A stretch of 62,406 bases of DNA, from the NCBI RefSeq assembly GCF_024733845.1, contig NZ_JANRHG010000015.1, positions 1-62,406 on the forward strand. Reading direction: 5' to 3'. A model generated the notes under the pieces. The model was not told the DNA's origin, made no database searches, and saw only the letters and a program-made list of their open reading frames with translations. The position numbers were made by a program, and so were the translations under genes. The DNA is from Neomoorella sulfitireducens. GTDB lineage: Bacteria; Bacillota; DSM-521; Neomoorellales; Neomoorellaceae. Positions 15,903 through 25,434 of the stretch are shown here, in pieces. The first letter of the stretch is position 1, and each line of letters begins with the position of its first letter.

Positions 15903-17168
15903 CTAAACCCCGGCCTGGCGGGCGCAGGCGGCCAGGTCCAGGGGTTCGACTTCCGGCCCCAGGGTGGTCAGGGACAGGTATTCCGGCCGGAAGAGGCGCC
16001 CGGCGACGGCCCGGACGTCATCTTCAGTAACCTCGTTCAATCGCTCGATAACTTCTTCCGCCGTAATAACCCGGCCATAGGTGAGTTCCGTCTTGCCCAG
16101 CCGGCTCATGCGGTGGTTGACGTTCTCCTGGCCGAGAAGGAGGTTGCCGCGGATCTGGTCTTTGGTGCGTTTTAATTCTTTCTCCGTTACCCCTTTATCT
16201 TTCAGAAAAGCTATTTCTTCTAAGATCAGGGTTACCACCCGGCGGTAATTATCGGGGCTGGTGCCGGCGTAAATGGTCAAAAGGCCGCTGTCGCTGAAAC
16301 CGGCATGGTAAGAGTAGACGGAATAGGCCAGGGCCTGTTCTTCACGGATGAGCTGGAAGAGGCGAGAACTCAGGCCGCCGCCCAGGATGTTGTTCAGGGC
16401 CTGGAGGGCATAAATATCGCCATGGTCCTGGGGCAGTCCCGGCACCCCCAGGCAGATCTGCACCTGCTCCGTGTCTTTAACGTTAACGCTGACCCCGGGG
16501 TGGTTCCGGGGCGGGCGGTATTCCCCCTGCCTGCCGGGGCAGGTTTTAAGGCCGAAGGCCTCGTGAAGCCTGGCGACCAGTCCGGCGGTGCTAAATTTCC
16601 CGGCAGCCGCCAGGACGATACTGGCGCTGTTGTAATGTTCCTGGTAGTAGCGGTAAATGACGTCCCGGTTTAAATTGGCTACCGTTTCATAAGTACCAAG
16701 GATGGCCCGGCCCAGGGGATGCCCGGGCCAGATGGCCTGGGCAAAGAGGTCGTGTACCAGCTCGTCCGGGGAATCTTCGTACATCTTGATTTCTTCCAGG
16801 ATGACCTTCTTCTCTTTTTCGATGTCTTCGACGGCCAGGAGGGAATTAAAAAACATGTCGCTTAAAACGTCAATGGCCAGGTCCAGGTGTTCGGCCAGCA
16901 CCCGGGTGTAAAAACAGGTGTATTCCTTGGTGGTAAAGGCGTTGATTATTCCCCCCACTGCCTCCAGTTCCTCGGCTATCTGCCGGGCCGTTCGCCTGGT
17001 TGTGCCTTTAAACAACAGGTGCTCCAGGAAATGGGAAACGCCCTGGTTGGTTGTGTCTTCATCGCGGGAACCGGTACGCACCCACACCCCCAGGGCTATG
17101 GAATTGGCAAAGGGAACTTCTTCACTCACCACCCGGATGCCGTTCTCCAGGATATGTTTTTGGTACAT
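15903..17168 (-). CDS. mlpA: M16-family zinc peptidase (MlpA-like)
   Basis: 421-residue processing-peptidase-like protein. It has the inverted zinc motif HxxEH (H46, E49, H50 in HFLEHLLFKGT) and a distal Glu in the ENG/EEIKMYEDSPDELVHD region. The two M16 halves of about 200 residues are both present. Position after the ylxY-like and carboxypeptidase genes matches mlpA (ymxG) of Bacillus subtilis. It is probably cytoplasmic, since no signal peptide is visible. The substrate is unknown. Confidence 0.88.
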   Translation of the reverse strand: MYQKHILENGIRVVSEEVPFANSIALGVWVRTGSRDEDTTNQGVSHFLEHLLFKGTTRRTARQIAEELEAVGGIINAFTTKEYTCFYTRVLAEHLDLAIDVLSDMFFNSLLAVEDIEKEKKVILEEIKMYEDSPDELVHDLFAQAIWPGHPLGRAILGTYETVANLNRDVIYRYYQEHYNSASIVLAAAGKFSTAGLVARLHEAFGLKTCPGRQGEYRPPRNHPGVSVNVKDTEQVQICLGVPGLPQDHGDIYALQALNNILGGGLSSRLFQLIREEQALAYSVYSYHAGFSDSGLLTIYAGTSPDNYRRVVTLILEEIAFLKDKGVTEKELKRTKDQIRGNLLLGQENVNHRMSRLGKTELTYGRVITAEEVIERLNEVTEDDVRAVAGRLFRPEYLSLTTLGPEVEPLDLAACARQAGV

Positions 17169-17192
17169 TCCCTTCCCCCTAACTTTTTCTTT

Positions 17193-18314
17193 TTATTTCT
17201 TAAACCGTGACCACCAGGGCCGGGCAGCTACATCCCGGGTGGCAACAAGGGTAGAACCGGCGACTTCCCGGCCCCGGAACAGGATCTTTACCTGGCCCAG
17301 CTCCTGGCCTTTCCTGACGGGAGCTTTAACGGCAGCCGGCAGTAACACGCGTTTTTCCAGATAGGCCGCCTGGTCCGCGGGTACCGTGAAACCGGCCGTC
17401 ACCAGCGGCGCTACAGGGACGGATGTTTCTTTCCCGTTTTTTACATAAACCCGGCCGGCAGGTTCCCCGGCCGGGGCGGTTTCGTTATAAAAATCGTTAA
17501 AGCCGTAGTCCAGCAGGGCGCGGGCGTCGGCATAGCGATCCCAGCTGCCCAGGACGACGGCAATGAGCCGGCGTCCCGCCCTGGTGGCCGAAGCGACCAG
17601 GCACTGGCCGGCGGCGTCGGTGGTGCCGGTCTTGACGCCATCGGCTCCGGGATAGGAGCCCAGCAGGCGGTTGGTATTGTAGAGGTAACGCACACCGTCC
17701 GGCCCCGGGATCTGGTCCTCCTGCGTGGCTACCAGGCGGCGAAAGATGGGGTTGTCCAGGGCGTACCGGGCCATGAGGGCCAGGTCATAGGCAGTGGTGT
17801 AATGGTCTGGATCGGTAAGCCCGTGGGGATTGTTAAAGTGAGTGTGAAAAGCCCCTATCTGCCGGGCTTTACGGTTCATGAGCCAGGCAAAACCCGCTTC
17901 CGTGCCGGCCAGGCATTCGGCAATGGCAACGGTGGCGTCATTGCCGGAATTAAGGAGGGCGCCTTTGACCAGGTCGCCCAGGGTTAATATTTCTCCTGTA
18001 GTTAAATAAATACTGGCCCCGGGTGTAGTGGCGGCATAGCTGCTCACCTTAACGGGAGTATCCGGCCGGCCCAGTTCCAGGGCCAGGATGGCGGTCATGA
18101 TCTTCGTGGTGCTGGCCGGCGGCCGCTCTTCCCTGGCGCCGTATTCGTAAAGGACCTGGCCGGTACCGGCCTCCATCAGAATAGCCGCCGTTGCCGTAAT
18201 GGAGGGTTCAGCGGCAGCCCCTGCCGTCCCGGGCCAGAAGAGACAGTTTATGATTAGCAGCAGCGCGTATACAAGCCTTGACAACAGGCCTTCACTCCCC
18301 TGGAAAATTATCAT
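17193..18314 (-). CDS. D-alanyl-D-alanine carboxypeptidase
   Basis: Exported penicillin-binding-type serine peptidase that trims D-Ala from peptidoglycan stem peptides. Motifs: S68-T-T-K71 (SxxK), S123-G-N125 (SxN) and KTG in DGVKTGTTDAAG, followed by a C-terminal beta domain and a terminal basic tail (WWSRFKK), typical of membrane-associated DacB/DacF types. The ATG at 18314 has no ribosome site. The TTG at 18284, preceded by AGGGGAG, gives a better signal peptide start (SRLVYALLLIINCLFWPGTAGAAA). A palindrome AAGGCCGGCCTT lies just upstream. Confidence 0.92.
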   Translation of the reverse strand: MIIFQGSEGLLSRLVYALLLIINCLFWPGTAGAAAEPSITATAAILMEAGTGQVLYEYGAREERPPASTTKIMTAILALELGRPDTPVKVSSYAATTPGASIYLTTGEILTLGDLVKGALLNSGNDATVAIAECLAGTEAGFAWLMNRKARQIGAFHTHFNNPHGLTDPDHYTTAYDLALMARYALDNPIFRRLVATQEDQIPGPDGVRYLYNTNRLLGSYPGADGVKTGTTDAAGQCLVASATRAGRRLIAVVLGSWDRYADARALLDYGFNDFYNETAPAGEPAGRVYVKNGKETSVPVAPLVTAGFTVPADQAAYLEKRVLLPAAVKAPVRKGQELGQVKILFRGREVAGSTLVATRDVAARPWWSRFKK

Positions 18315-18371
18315 TAAACAGGGGTTATTATCTCCAGGGAAGGCCGGCCTTATAAAACAGGTGTCCTGCTG

Positions 18372-19088
18372 TTAAAGGATCTCGGAAACGGTTACCAGGG
18401 CATAGCCCCGCTTTTTCAATTCTTTTAATAGCTCCGGCAGGGCTTTGCCGGCCGGTCCGGTCGGGTGCATGAGGATGATGGCCCCGTTCTGGCATCTGGG
18501 AATTACCGTGGCCAGGATGTCCTCCGGTCTGGTATTGGGCAGGTAGTCGCCGGTATTGATGGTCCACATGATAAATTTGTAGCCCAGGTCGCCGGCCGCA
18601 GCCACTACCTGGGGTTGGCTCTCCCCGTAAGGGGGAGAATAAAGGAGGGGTTTCCTGCCGGTAATGGCCACCAGGGTATCTTCCCCGGCCTGGATGTCGC
18701 GGCGGTTTTCCTCCCGGGTTAAATTATCGGGGTGGGGGTGGCTCTGGCCGTGGTTGCCTATTTCATGGCCGCCGGCCAGCATCTGCCGCACCAGTTCGGG
18801 GTGCCTTGCGGCCCACTGGCCGGTGGGAAAAAAGGTGGCCCGTGCCCCTTCCTGCTCCAGGGCCTGCAAAATGGCCGGCAGGTACTCTTCCCCCCAGTCA
18901 ACGGTAAAGGTCAGGGCTACGGCTTTGCGCCCCGGGTCGCCCTGGTAGATGGGCTGGGTTTTCATGACCGGCACCGCCCTCGCCGCCAGCCAGTGCCGGG
19001 CAGTAAAGCCGAGGACCAGCAGCAACACCGCCGCAACCAGCAGGGCCAGGCGCCGCAGCTGCTGCCGCCGGTAGTAGAACACATACAT
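18372..19088 (-). CDS. ylxY: PdaB/YlxY-like polysaccharide deacetylase, active-site residues altered
   Basis: 238 residues: one N-terminal membrane helix (about 13-32) and a NodB-type deacetylase domain facing outward. The metal motif GNHGQSHPHP is present. Motif 1 reads TFTVDWGEE where PdaB-like proteins have TFDxxWGxE, and motif 3 reads SPPYG where RPPYG is usual, so the usual catalytic Asp and Arg are missing. This suggests weak or altered activity. The ATG at 19088 is chosen for AAAGGTGG 8 nt upstream. It directly follows pnp, as ylxY does in Bacillus subtilis. It may act on cell-wall or spore-cortex glycans. Confidence 0.82.
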   Translation of the reverse strand: MYVFYYRRQQLRRLALLVAAVLLLVLGFTARHWLAARAVPVMKTQPIYQGDPGRKAVALTFTVDWGEEYLPAILQALEQEGARATFFPTGQWAARHPELVRQMLAGGHEIGNHGQSHPHPDNLTREENRRDIQAGEDTLVAITGRKPLLYSPPYGESQPQVVAAAGDLGYKFIMWTINTGDYLPNTRPEDILATVIPRCQNGAIILMHPTGPAGKALPELLKELKKRGYALVTVSEIL

Positions 19089-19156
19089 TGACCGCACCAC
19101 CTTTATCGTGTCCTGATCAATGTATATGCCCCCGGCGCTGCAATCAGACGCGGCTG

Positions 19157-21391
19157 CTAGCGCGGCCGCCGGTTGTTCAGGCCGCGGTTGCCGTCCCGGC
19201 CCTGGCGGCGCAGGTGGCGCCCGCCTCCCTCATGGACGGGCTGGGGCAGGGCTTCTTTACGGGAAAGCTTCAACCGCCCCTGGGAATCAAAGCCGATGGC
19301 CTTGACGAGGATATAGTCGCCCTCCTGGACCACGTCTTCTACCTTTTCTACCCGCTCGTTGGCCAGCTGGGAGATATGCACCAGGCCCTCTTTGCCGGGC
19401 ATACCCAGGACCCCGGGGATGACTTCCACAAAGGCGCCGAAATCGGTTATCCTGGTCACCTTGCCGTTATATACTTTGCCCGTCTCTATATCCTGGGTCA
19501 GGGCCTGGATAATCTCCGCCGCCCGCTCGCCCCTGGCGGCATCGGTGGAAGCGATAAAGACGCGGCCGTCGTCCTCGACGTCGATCTCTACGCCGGTTTC
19601 TTCAATGATCTTTTTGATAATCTTGCCGCCCGGGCCGATGATGTCGCGGATTTTATCGGGGTCAATGGTTAAGGTCAGCATCCGGGGAGCATAGGGAGAA
19701 AGCTCGGCCCGCGGGGCGGGGATGGCGGCCAGGATTTTGTCCAGGATGAAAAGCCGTCCCCGGCGCGCCTGTTCCAGGGCGCGTTCTAAAATGGCCCGGT
19801 CGATGCCCGCAATCTTTATATCCATCTGCAGGGCCGTAATGCCGTTTCTGGTGCCGGCAACTTTAAAGTCCATATCCCCCAGGGCGTCTTCAATCCCCTG
19901 GATGTCCGTCAGCACGGCCACCCGGTCCCCTTCCTTGACCAGGCCCATGGCCACCCCGGCTACCGGTGCCTTGATGGGCACGCCGGCGTCCATGAGGGCC
20001 AGGGTACTGCCGCAGACGCTGCCCATGGAAGTGGAGCCGTTGGAGCCCAGGACTTCGGAAACCAGGCGGATGGCGTAGGGGAATTCTTCTTCCGGGGGAA
20101 TCATGGGTTCCAGGGCCCTTTCCGCCAGGGCGCCGTGGCCAATCTCCCGCCTGCCGGGGGCGCGGATGGGCCGTGCCTCGCCGACGCTGTAGGGCGGGAA
20201 GTTATAATGGTGCATGTAGCGCTTGGATTCGTCTACTCCCAGGTCGTCGAGGATCTGTTCGTCGCTGATGGGGCCCAGGGTGGTTACCGTCAGCACCTGG
20301 GTCTCGCCCCGGGTAAAAAGACCTGACCCGTGGGTACGGCTCAAAACCCCTACTTCACAGGTAATAGGCCGGATTTCATCGAGGGCGCGGCCGTCGATCC
20401 TCACGCCCTGGGTAAGGATCATTTGCCGCATTATTTCTTTTTCTATCCTGGTAATTAAATCATTGACCAGCCGAGGGACCTCCGGCTGCTCCGCCAGCAA
20501 CTCTTCCCTGCCGGTCAATACCAGTTCCTTGATCTCTTCCCGGCAGGCCTCCAGCCGTTTTTCCCTTTCCTGCTTGACAAGCCTTTCATCGCGGCTGCTG
20601 TAGATGGCTTCCTGCAGGCGCGGTGTGGCAATCTCCCGCACCTGGCTTTCCAGTTCGGGATCCAGGCGGGGCTCAACTACTTCCTGCTTTTCCCAGGCCA
20701 GGCCCATTTCTAAAGCTCCGGCGCGGAAATCATTGATAAAAGCGACAATCCGTTTAATCTCTTCATGGGCCTGCATGATGCATTCCAGCATCAGTTCCTC
20801 GGGGACCTCTTTGGCCCCTGCTTCGACCATCATAATAGCCGTTTCCGTACCGGCTACTACCAGGTTTAGAGCGCTTTTTTCGTCTTCGGCCAGGGTTGGG
20901 TTGATAACCGGTTTGCCGTCGATTAATCCCACGGCTACCGCCCCTATGGGCCCGGCAAAGGGGATGGACGAGATGGTCAGGGCGGCCGAAGCGCCGATAA
21001 TGCCGGCCACATTGGGCGGGCAATCCTGGTCTACCGATAAAACGGTGGCGACGACGTGGACGTCGTTGCGGTAATACTTGGGAAATAACGGCCGGATGGG
21101 CCGGTCGATCAGCCGGGCCGAAAGGATGGCCTTCTCGCTGGGGCGGCCTTCCCGTTTAATAAAACCGCCCGGTATTTTACCGGCAGCGTAAAGCCTTTCT
21201 TCGTAGTCAACCGTCAGGGGGAAAAAATCGATTCCTTCCCGCGGTTCGGCGGCGGCTGTGGCCGTGACCAGCACCATGGTGCCGCCGTAAGTTACCAGGA
21301 CGGCACCCCCGGCCTGGCGCGCCAGGCGGCCGGTTTCCAGGGTTAAATCCCGGCCGGCAATGGTGAGGGTTTTGCGCAATACCCCTTGCAT
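19157..21391 (-). CDS. pnp: Polyribonucleotide nucleotidyltransferase (PNPase)
   Basis: Phosphorolytic 3'-to-5' exoribonuclease of mRNA decay. 744 residues: RNase PH domain 1 (about 10-140), helical domain, RNase PH domain 2 (about 320-460), a KH domain with [12 protein letters not shown] (about 565-580) and an S1 domain (about 625-695, [10 protein letters not shown]), then a Gly/Arg-rich tail ([16 protein letters not shown]). AGGAGG lies 13 nt before the ATG. It is preceded by the rpsO terminator, and the 107-nt leader after that terminator shows no clear promoter. Confidence 0.97.
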   Translation of the reverse strand: MQGVLRKTLTIAGRDLTLETGRLARQAGGAVLVTYGGTMVLVTATAAAEPREGIDFFPLTVDYEERLYAAGKIPGGFIKREGRPSEKAILSARLIDRPIRPLFPKYYRNDVHVVATVLSVDQDCPPNVAGIIGASAALTISSIPFAGPIGAVAVGLIDGKPVINPTLAEDEKSALNLVVAGTETAIMMVEAGAKEVPEELMLECIMQAHEEIKRIVAFINDFRAGALEMGLAWEKQEVVEPRLDPELESQVREIATPRLQEAIYSSRDERLVKQEREKRLEACREEIKELVLTGREELLAEQPEVPRLVNDLITRIEKEIMRQMILTQGVRIDGRALDEIRPITCEVGVLSRTHGSGLFTRGETQVLTVTTLGPISDEQILDDLGVDESKRYMHHYNFPPYSVGEARPIRAPGRREIGHGALAERALEPMIPPEEEFPYAIRLVSEVLGSNGSTSMGSVCGSTLALMDAGVPIKAPVAGVAMGLVKEGDRVAVLTDIQGIEDALGDMDFKVAGTRNGITALQMDIKIAGIDRAILERALEQARRGRLFILDKILAAIPAPRAELSPYAPRMLTLTIDPDKIRDIIGPGGKIIKKIIEETGVEIDVEDDGRVFIASTDAARGERAAEIIQALTQDIETGKVYNGKVTRITDFGAFVEVIPGVLGMPGKEGLVHISQLANERVEKVEDVVQEGDYILVKAIGFDSQGRLKLSRKEALPQPVHEGGGRHLRRQGRDGNRGLNNRRPR

Positions 21392-21505
21392 TAGTTTTAA
21401 GTAGCCTCCTTAATCATACCATTAATAAACTTTAACTCATTCGACATTTGTTATAGTATTTCCTTCCAATGTCGCCCTAAATACTGCTAAAAAGTCATTA
21501 AAAAA

Positions 21506-21524
21506 GGAGCGGCCTTACCGCTCC
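21506..21524 (-). terminator. Intrinsic terminator after rpsO
   Basis: 7-bp stem GGAGCGG/CCGCTCC with a 5-nt loop, followed by TTTTTT on the minus strand. It begins 9 nt after the rpsO stop and separates rpsO from pnp, probably with partial read-through. Confidence 0.85.
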
Positions 21525-21532
21525 TCCAAACT

Positions 21533-21802
21533 TTATCGCCTTAATCCCAGGGCTTCGATTATTTGCCGGTAGCGCCCGATGTCATTATCACGCAGGTAGT
21601 TAAGTAAACCGCGGCGCTGGCCGACCATTTTCAGCAAACCCCGGCGCGAATGATGGTCCTTATGGTGCACCTTCAGGTGTTCCGTCAGGTGGTTGATGCG
21701 TTCCGTCAGGATGGCAATCTGGACTTCCGGTGAGCCGGTATCATTTTCATGCTGCCGGTAGCGGGCGATTATTTCCTGCTTTTTGGCTTGATCCAGGGCC
21801 AT
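21533..21802 (-). CDS. rpsO: 30S ribosomal protein S15
   Basis: 89 residues, exactly the family length. It binds 16S rRNA helices 20-22 early in 30S assembly. Conserved [40 protein letters not shown] and the LNYLRD segment are seen. The ATG at 21802 has GGAGGTGACGCTG before it. An upstream in-frame extension is rejected. It has its own strong promoter with a leader of about 80 nt, a possible site of S15 autoregulation. Confidence 0.98.
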   Translation of the reverse strand: MALDQAKKQEIIARYRQHENDTGSPEVQIAILTERINHLTEHLKVHHKDHHSRRGLLKMVGQRRGLLNYLRDNDIGRYRQIIEALGLRR

Positions 21803-21890
21803 CAGCGTCACCTCCTTCTCCTTAAAATCCCCAGCGGGCCAAGAAAGGCGTCGGAGCTTCGCCAATCCTCGCCTCGGGTTCATTAATTAT

Positions 21891-21919
21891 ATTATAGGCC
21901 TTGCCGGCGCCGAACGCAA
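21891..21919 (-). promoter_or_regulatory. Sigma-A promoter for rpsO
   Basis: TTGCGT (21914-21919), a 17-nt spacer and TATAAT (21891-21896, perfect -10) on the minus strand, about 85 nt before the rpsO start. Confidence 0.75.
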
Positions 21920-21934
21920 CTGCAGCTTTCACGG

Positions 21935-22171
21935 CTATTTACCGATAATGGTGATCACCAGCCTCCCGGCCGGCACGTCTTTTACCACCAGGTCGAAGGC
22001 GCGCCCGGAAGCAGCCACAAAACCGCGGAAACGGGTGGCCGTGGGGATATATCCCGGGATGCTCCTGGCTGCCGCCCGGATGTCCTGTTCCCTTATCTGT
22101 TCCTGGCGCAATTCCTGCAGGCGTTTCCTGGCATGGGCCGTGATCACTACCTTCATCATTCCCAGCCCCAT
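21935..22171 (-). CDS. Small DUF4258-like protein
   Basis: 78 residues, or 74 if translation begins at the ATG at 22159 (MKVVITAHARKRLQE). The ITAHARKRLQEL start and a C-terminal beta hairpin (FDLVVKDVPAGRLVITIIGK) resemble DUF4258/RelE-like small domains, some of which are toxin-related. No partner antitoxin is adjacent. The ribosome site is poor. It lies between ribF and the rpsO promoter on the same strand. Confidence 0.55.
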   Translation of the reverse strand: MGLGMMKVVITAHARKRLQELRQEQIREQDIRAAARSIPGYIPTATRFRGFVAASGRAFDLVVKDVPAGRLVITIIGK

Positions 22172-22245
22172 TCCGGCCGCGGGTAAATTTCTGGACTCGC
22201 CGCAGTATATTTTACGCCGTGGCCCGATGGGTGGTTACCCCTGCC

Positions 22246-23178
22246 TTACGCCTGCCGTTCGTTTAAAAAGGCGCGCGCCCTGGTACAGTCTTCCTGCATC
22301 TGGGCTGCTAACTCCCGGGGACCGGCAAAGCGGCGCTCCGGGCGCAAATAGGCGCGTAACTCGAGTTCTAATTGTTGGCCGTAGAGGCCGCCTTCAAAGT
22401 CGAGGAGGTGGGCTTCAATAGTTGCCGGCAGGTCCGTCCCAAAGGTGGGCCGGCGGCCGATGTTTACTACCGCCCGGTATACCCGGTCCCGGAAGCGGGC
22501 CAGGCAGGCGTAAACTCCCCGTGCCGGCAGCTTGATTTCCGGCGGCACGGCCAGGTTGGCGGTAGGAAAACCGAGTTCACGCCCGCGGCGGTCGCCGGCG
22601 ACAACAGTGCCGGCCAGGACCGGCCAGTAACCCAGGAGTTTCCTGGCGAGGAGGATATCGCCCCGGTCGAGGGCGTCGCGGATGGTAGTGCTGCTGACCG
22701 TCATCCCTTCGTACGTAACCGGGGCCATTACTTCTACCTCAAAGCCGAGTTCTTCCCCCAGCCGTTTAAGCAAAGCGGGCGTGCCCGCGCCCCGGTGGCC
22801 GAAGGTGAAGTTAAAGCCCACGGCCACCAGGCGCGGGTGAAACCGGGGCCAGAGGATATCATACACAAAGGTTTCCGGTGCAAGCCGGGCCAGTTCCCTG
22901 TTAAAGGGCAGGATAAATAAAAAGTCCACTCCCAGGGCGGCTATTAATTTTTCTTTCCTATCTGTAGTGGTTAAAAGGCCGGGAGGGTTGTCACCAGTTA
23001 TACAGGCGGGATGGGGCGAAAAGGTGATAACTACAGCCGGTTTCCCTGCTATTCTGGCTTTCCGGACGATGCTGCCGATTAGTTGCTGGTGGCCCCGGTG
23101 GACGCCGTCGAAGTTCCCGAGGGCCAGGTAACAGCCTGCGACTATTTCCTCTCCCGGCATTCCCTGCCGTACCTGCAT
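22246..23178 (-). CDS. ribF: Bifunctional riboflavin kinase / FAD synthetase
   Basis: Makes FMN from riboflavin and then FAD. 310 residues: an N-terminal adenylyltransferase domain (GNFDGVHRGHQQLI, about residues 22-36, and SSTTIRDAL) and a C-terminal riboflavin kinase domain (GRRPTFG...IEAHLLDFEG). The ATG at 23178 follows AGGAGTAGAGCA. It comes directly after truB, the standard Firmicutes order. No FMN riboswitch is seen upstream. Confidence 0.96.
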   Translation of the reverse strand: MQVRQGMPGEEIVAGCYLALGNFDGVHRGHQQLIGSIVRKARIAGKPAVVITFSPHPACITGDNPPGLLTTTDRKEKLIAALGVDFLFILPFNRELARLAPETFVYDILWPRFHPRLVAVGFNFTFGHRGAGTPALLKRLGEELGFEVEVMAPVTYEGMTVSSTTIRDALDRGDILLARKLLGYWPVLAGTVVAGDRRGRELGFPTANLAVPPEIKLPARGVYACLARFRDRVYRAVVNIGRRPTFGTDLPATIEAHLLDFEGGLYGQQLELELRAYLRPERRFAGPRELAAQMQEDCTRARAFLNERQA

Positions 23179-23190
23179 TGCTCTACTCCT

Positions 23191-24105
23191 TCACTGCAAT
23201 ACCTTTTCGGGTTTAAAACAGTATCCTTCACCTTTCGGCACCACCCTGGCCACGGCCAGGAGAACCCCCGCGGGGGTTTCCAGGCGAACCAGATGCCCCG
23301 GCCGCAGGGCCGGCACCAGGGTGCAGCCGTCCGGGTCGACGGCGGCGCCGCTGGCCGCTGCTTTGACGGCCTTTCCCGTGACGACGGCCGCCGGTAAATG
23401 GGCTATACCCGCTGCCGGCGGCAGGAGGAATTCCCGGCCGCCCTTTGCCACCTGCCCTGCTATTTCTTCCAGGGTCCAGGCCTCCTCCAGTTTAAAACTG
23501 CCGGCGCGGGTGCGCAGGAGAAAGGCCAGGGTGGCCCCGCAGCCCAGGTAATCACCCCAGTCGGCACCCAGGGTGCGGATGTAGGTGCCTTTAGAACAGG
23601 TAATATCCGCCAGTACGCGAAAGAACGGCCCGTCCGGCCATCCTTGCAGCACCTGGAATTTTTCGATATTGACCAGGCGGGCCGGCCGCTCCACTTCCAG
23701 GCCTTCCCTGGCCAGCTCGTAGAGGCGCCGTCCCTCAAAATGAACTGCCGAAACCATGGGCGGTACCTGGCTGATGCTGCCGGTAAAGGGGCGGGCTGCT
23801 TCCTGGAGCTCCGCCAGGGTAAATCCCCGGCACCCCGGCCGGGCCAGGACCCGGCCGCCGAGGTCCTGGGTATCGGTCTTCAGCCCCAGGATAAACTCCG
23901 CCCGGTAGGCCTTGCCGCCGGCCTGGATGTATTCCAGCAAACGGGTCGCCCTGCCGGCGGCCACCGGCAGCACCCCGGCGGCCATGGGATCCAGGGTGCC
24001 GCCGTGACCGATACGCCGTTCTTTCAAAAGGCGGCGTAATTCCTGGACGACATCATGGGAGGTAAGGCCGGGGGGCTTTAGAATATTAATGAAACCTGCC
24101 GTCAT
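23191..24105 (-). CDS. truB: tRNA pseudouridine-55 synthase
   Basis: Forms pseudouridine 55 in the T-loop of tRNAs. 304 residues with the catalytic Asp in GGTLDPMAAGVL (D40), the GLKTDTQDLGG segment and a C-terminal PUA-like region (LVPALRPGHLVRLE). It overlaps the 3' end of nrnA by 20 bp, so expression is coupled. Confidence 0.96.
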   Translation of the reverse strand: MTAGFINILKPPGLTSHDVVQELRRLLKERRIGHGGTLDPMAAGVLPVAAGRATRLLEYIQAGGKAYRAEFILGLKTDTQDLGGRVLARPGCRGFTLAELQEAARPFTGSISQVPPMVSAVHFEGRRLYELAREGLEVERPARLVNIEKFQVLQGWPDGPFFRVLADITCSKGTYIRTLGADWGDYLGCGATLAFLLRTRAGSFKLEEAWTLEEIAGQVAKGGREFLLPPAAGIAHLPAAVVTGKAVKAAASGAAVDPDGCTLVPALRPGHLVRLETPAGVLLAVARVVPKGEGYCFKPEKVLQ

Positions 24106-25069
24106 TTAATTCTTCACCTGCCGCCGCAACGACCATGGCTACGACGGCGTCGAGGTCACCCTTAACGGTACAGCCGGCAGCGCGGCGGTGGCCGCCGCCG
24201 CCAAAGCGCGCCGCTATGGCGTTAACGTCGACGCTTTTTTTGGAGCGCAGGCTGACCTTTACCTGGCCGCCGGGCAGTTCCCGGAAAAGCAGGCCCACCT
24301 CGACGCCGGCGATGCTGCGCGGGTAATTTACCAGGCCCTCGGCATCTTCCGGCCGGGCCCCGGTGGCTTCCAGGGCCGTCCCGGAAACCGTCATCCAGGC
24401 AATCCTGCCGTCATAGGCCAGGGTCAGGGTGGGTAAAGCCGCCGCCAGCAGGCGGATGCCGGCCAGGGGCTTCCTCTCCCACAGGTATTCCCTGATCCGG
24501 GGCAGGTCGGCTCCCAGTTCCATCAGCCTTGCCGCCAGGCGCATGGTCGCTGCCGTACAGTTTTCGTACTGGAAAGAGCCGGTGTCGGTGGCCAGGGCGG
24601 TATAAAGACAGGTGGCGATGTCCGGTGTAATGGTGACGGGCATTTTTTCCAGGATGGCAAACACCAGCTCGGCCGTAGCTGCCGCCCTCCCGTCTACCAG
24701 GTTCAGGTCGCCGAAACGGGTATTGCTGACATGGTGGTCGATGTTAATGACCGTCCCGGTTTTTTGCCGCCACCGGCTGAAGCCTTCCCCGGCCCTTTCC
24801 ATGTCGGTGCTGTCAACCATTACCAGAAGCCCGGGTACCTCTGTCACCCTCGCGGGAGGGATAATGGTTTCCTGGCCGGGGAGGAAGTGAAACATCTCCG
24901 GCACTGGGTCGGCGTTAACGGCCACTACCTTTGCTCCCCGCTGCCGCAGGGCCAGGGCCAGGGCCAGGGTGGACCCCAGGCAGTCCCCGTCCGGGATAAT
25001 GTGCGAGACAACGGCTGCTTCCCGGGCCGCAGCCAGGGTGGCGGCTATACTTTCAATTGCCGTCATCAT
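24086..25069 (-). CDS. nrnA: DHH-family nanoRNase / pAp phosphatase (NrnA)
   Basis: Degrades short oligoribonucleotides and can dephosphorylate pAp. About 327 residues. The N-terminal DHH domain has IPDGDCLGS, the second metal motif VDST and the DHH triad in NIDHHVSNTRFG. The C-terminal DHHA1 domain has GGGGHRRAAG. The tandem ATG codons at 25069/25066, behind GAGGAGCAGG, are the start, overlapping the rbfA stop. Upstream in-frame starts lie inside rbfA and are rejected. The rbfA-nrnA-truB order is common in clostridia. Confidence 0.92.
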   Translation of the reverse strand: MMTAIESIAATLAAAREAAVVSHIIPDGDCLGSTLALALALRQRGAKVVAVNADPVPEMFHFLPGQETIIPPARVTEVPGLLVMVDSTDMERAGEGFSRWRQKTGTVINIDHHVSNTRFGDLNLVDGRAAATAELVFAILEKMPVTITPDIATCLYTALATDTGSFQYENCTAATMRLAARLMELGADLPRIREYLWERKPLAGIRLLAAALPTLTLAYDGRIAWMTVSGTALEATGARPEDAEGLVNYPRSIAGVEVGLLFRELPGGQVKVSLRSKKSVDVNAIAARFGGGGHRRAAGCTVKGDLDAVVAMVVAAAGEELNDGRFH

Positions 25070-25427
25070 CCTGCTCCTCTGCCTTGACGCGCGCCAGCAG
25101 CCTGTTGATGTGATCGCCGTGGGCGATGGAGGCATCAAATTTAAAGGTTATTTCCGGTGTATAGCGCAATGGCAGGCGCCGGGCGATTTCCCGTCGCACA
25201 AAGCCCGTCGCCCTGGCCAGGCCTCCCATAACTTCCCTTTTTTGGGCTTCATCACCGTAAACGCTGACGTAGACCCGGGCATAGCGGAGGTCACTGGATA
25301 GCTCTACTCCTGTAACTGAAACCAGGCCGGCTTCCAGGCGGGGATCTTTTAATTCATCCCTTAAAATCCGGGCTATTTCTTTTTTCATCTGCTCGGCAAC
25401 CCGTTCAACCCGTAACGCCAAGGCCAT
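25053..25427 (-). CDS. rbfA: Ribosome-binding factor A
   Basis: 124-residue KH-type factor for 30S maturation (16S 5' end processing). Conserved features are RVAEQMKKEIARILRDELKDPR at the start and the DLRYARVYVSVYG core. It sits 7 bp after infB and overlaps nrnA. Confidence 0.96.
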   Translation of the reverse strand: MALALRVERVAEQMKKEIARILRDELKDPRLEAGLVSVTGVELSSDLRYARVYVSVYGDEAQKREVMGGLARATGFVRREIARRLPLRYTPEITFKFDASIAHGDHINRLLARVKAEEQDDDGN

Positions 25428-25434
25428 CGCCTCC

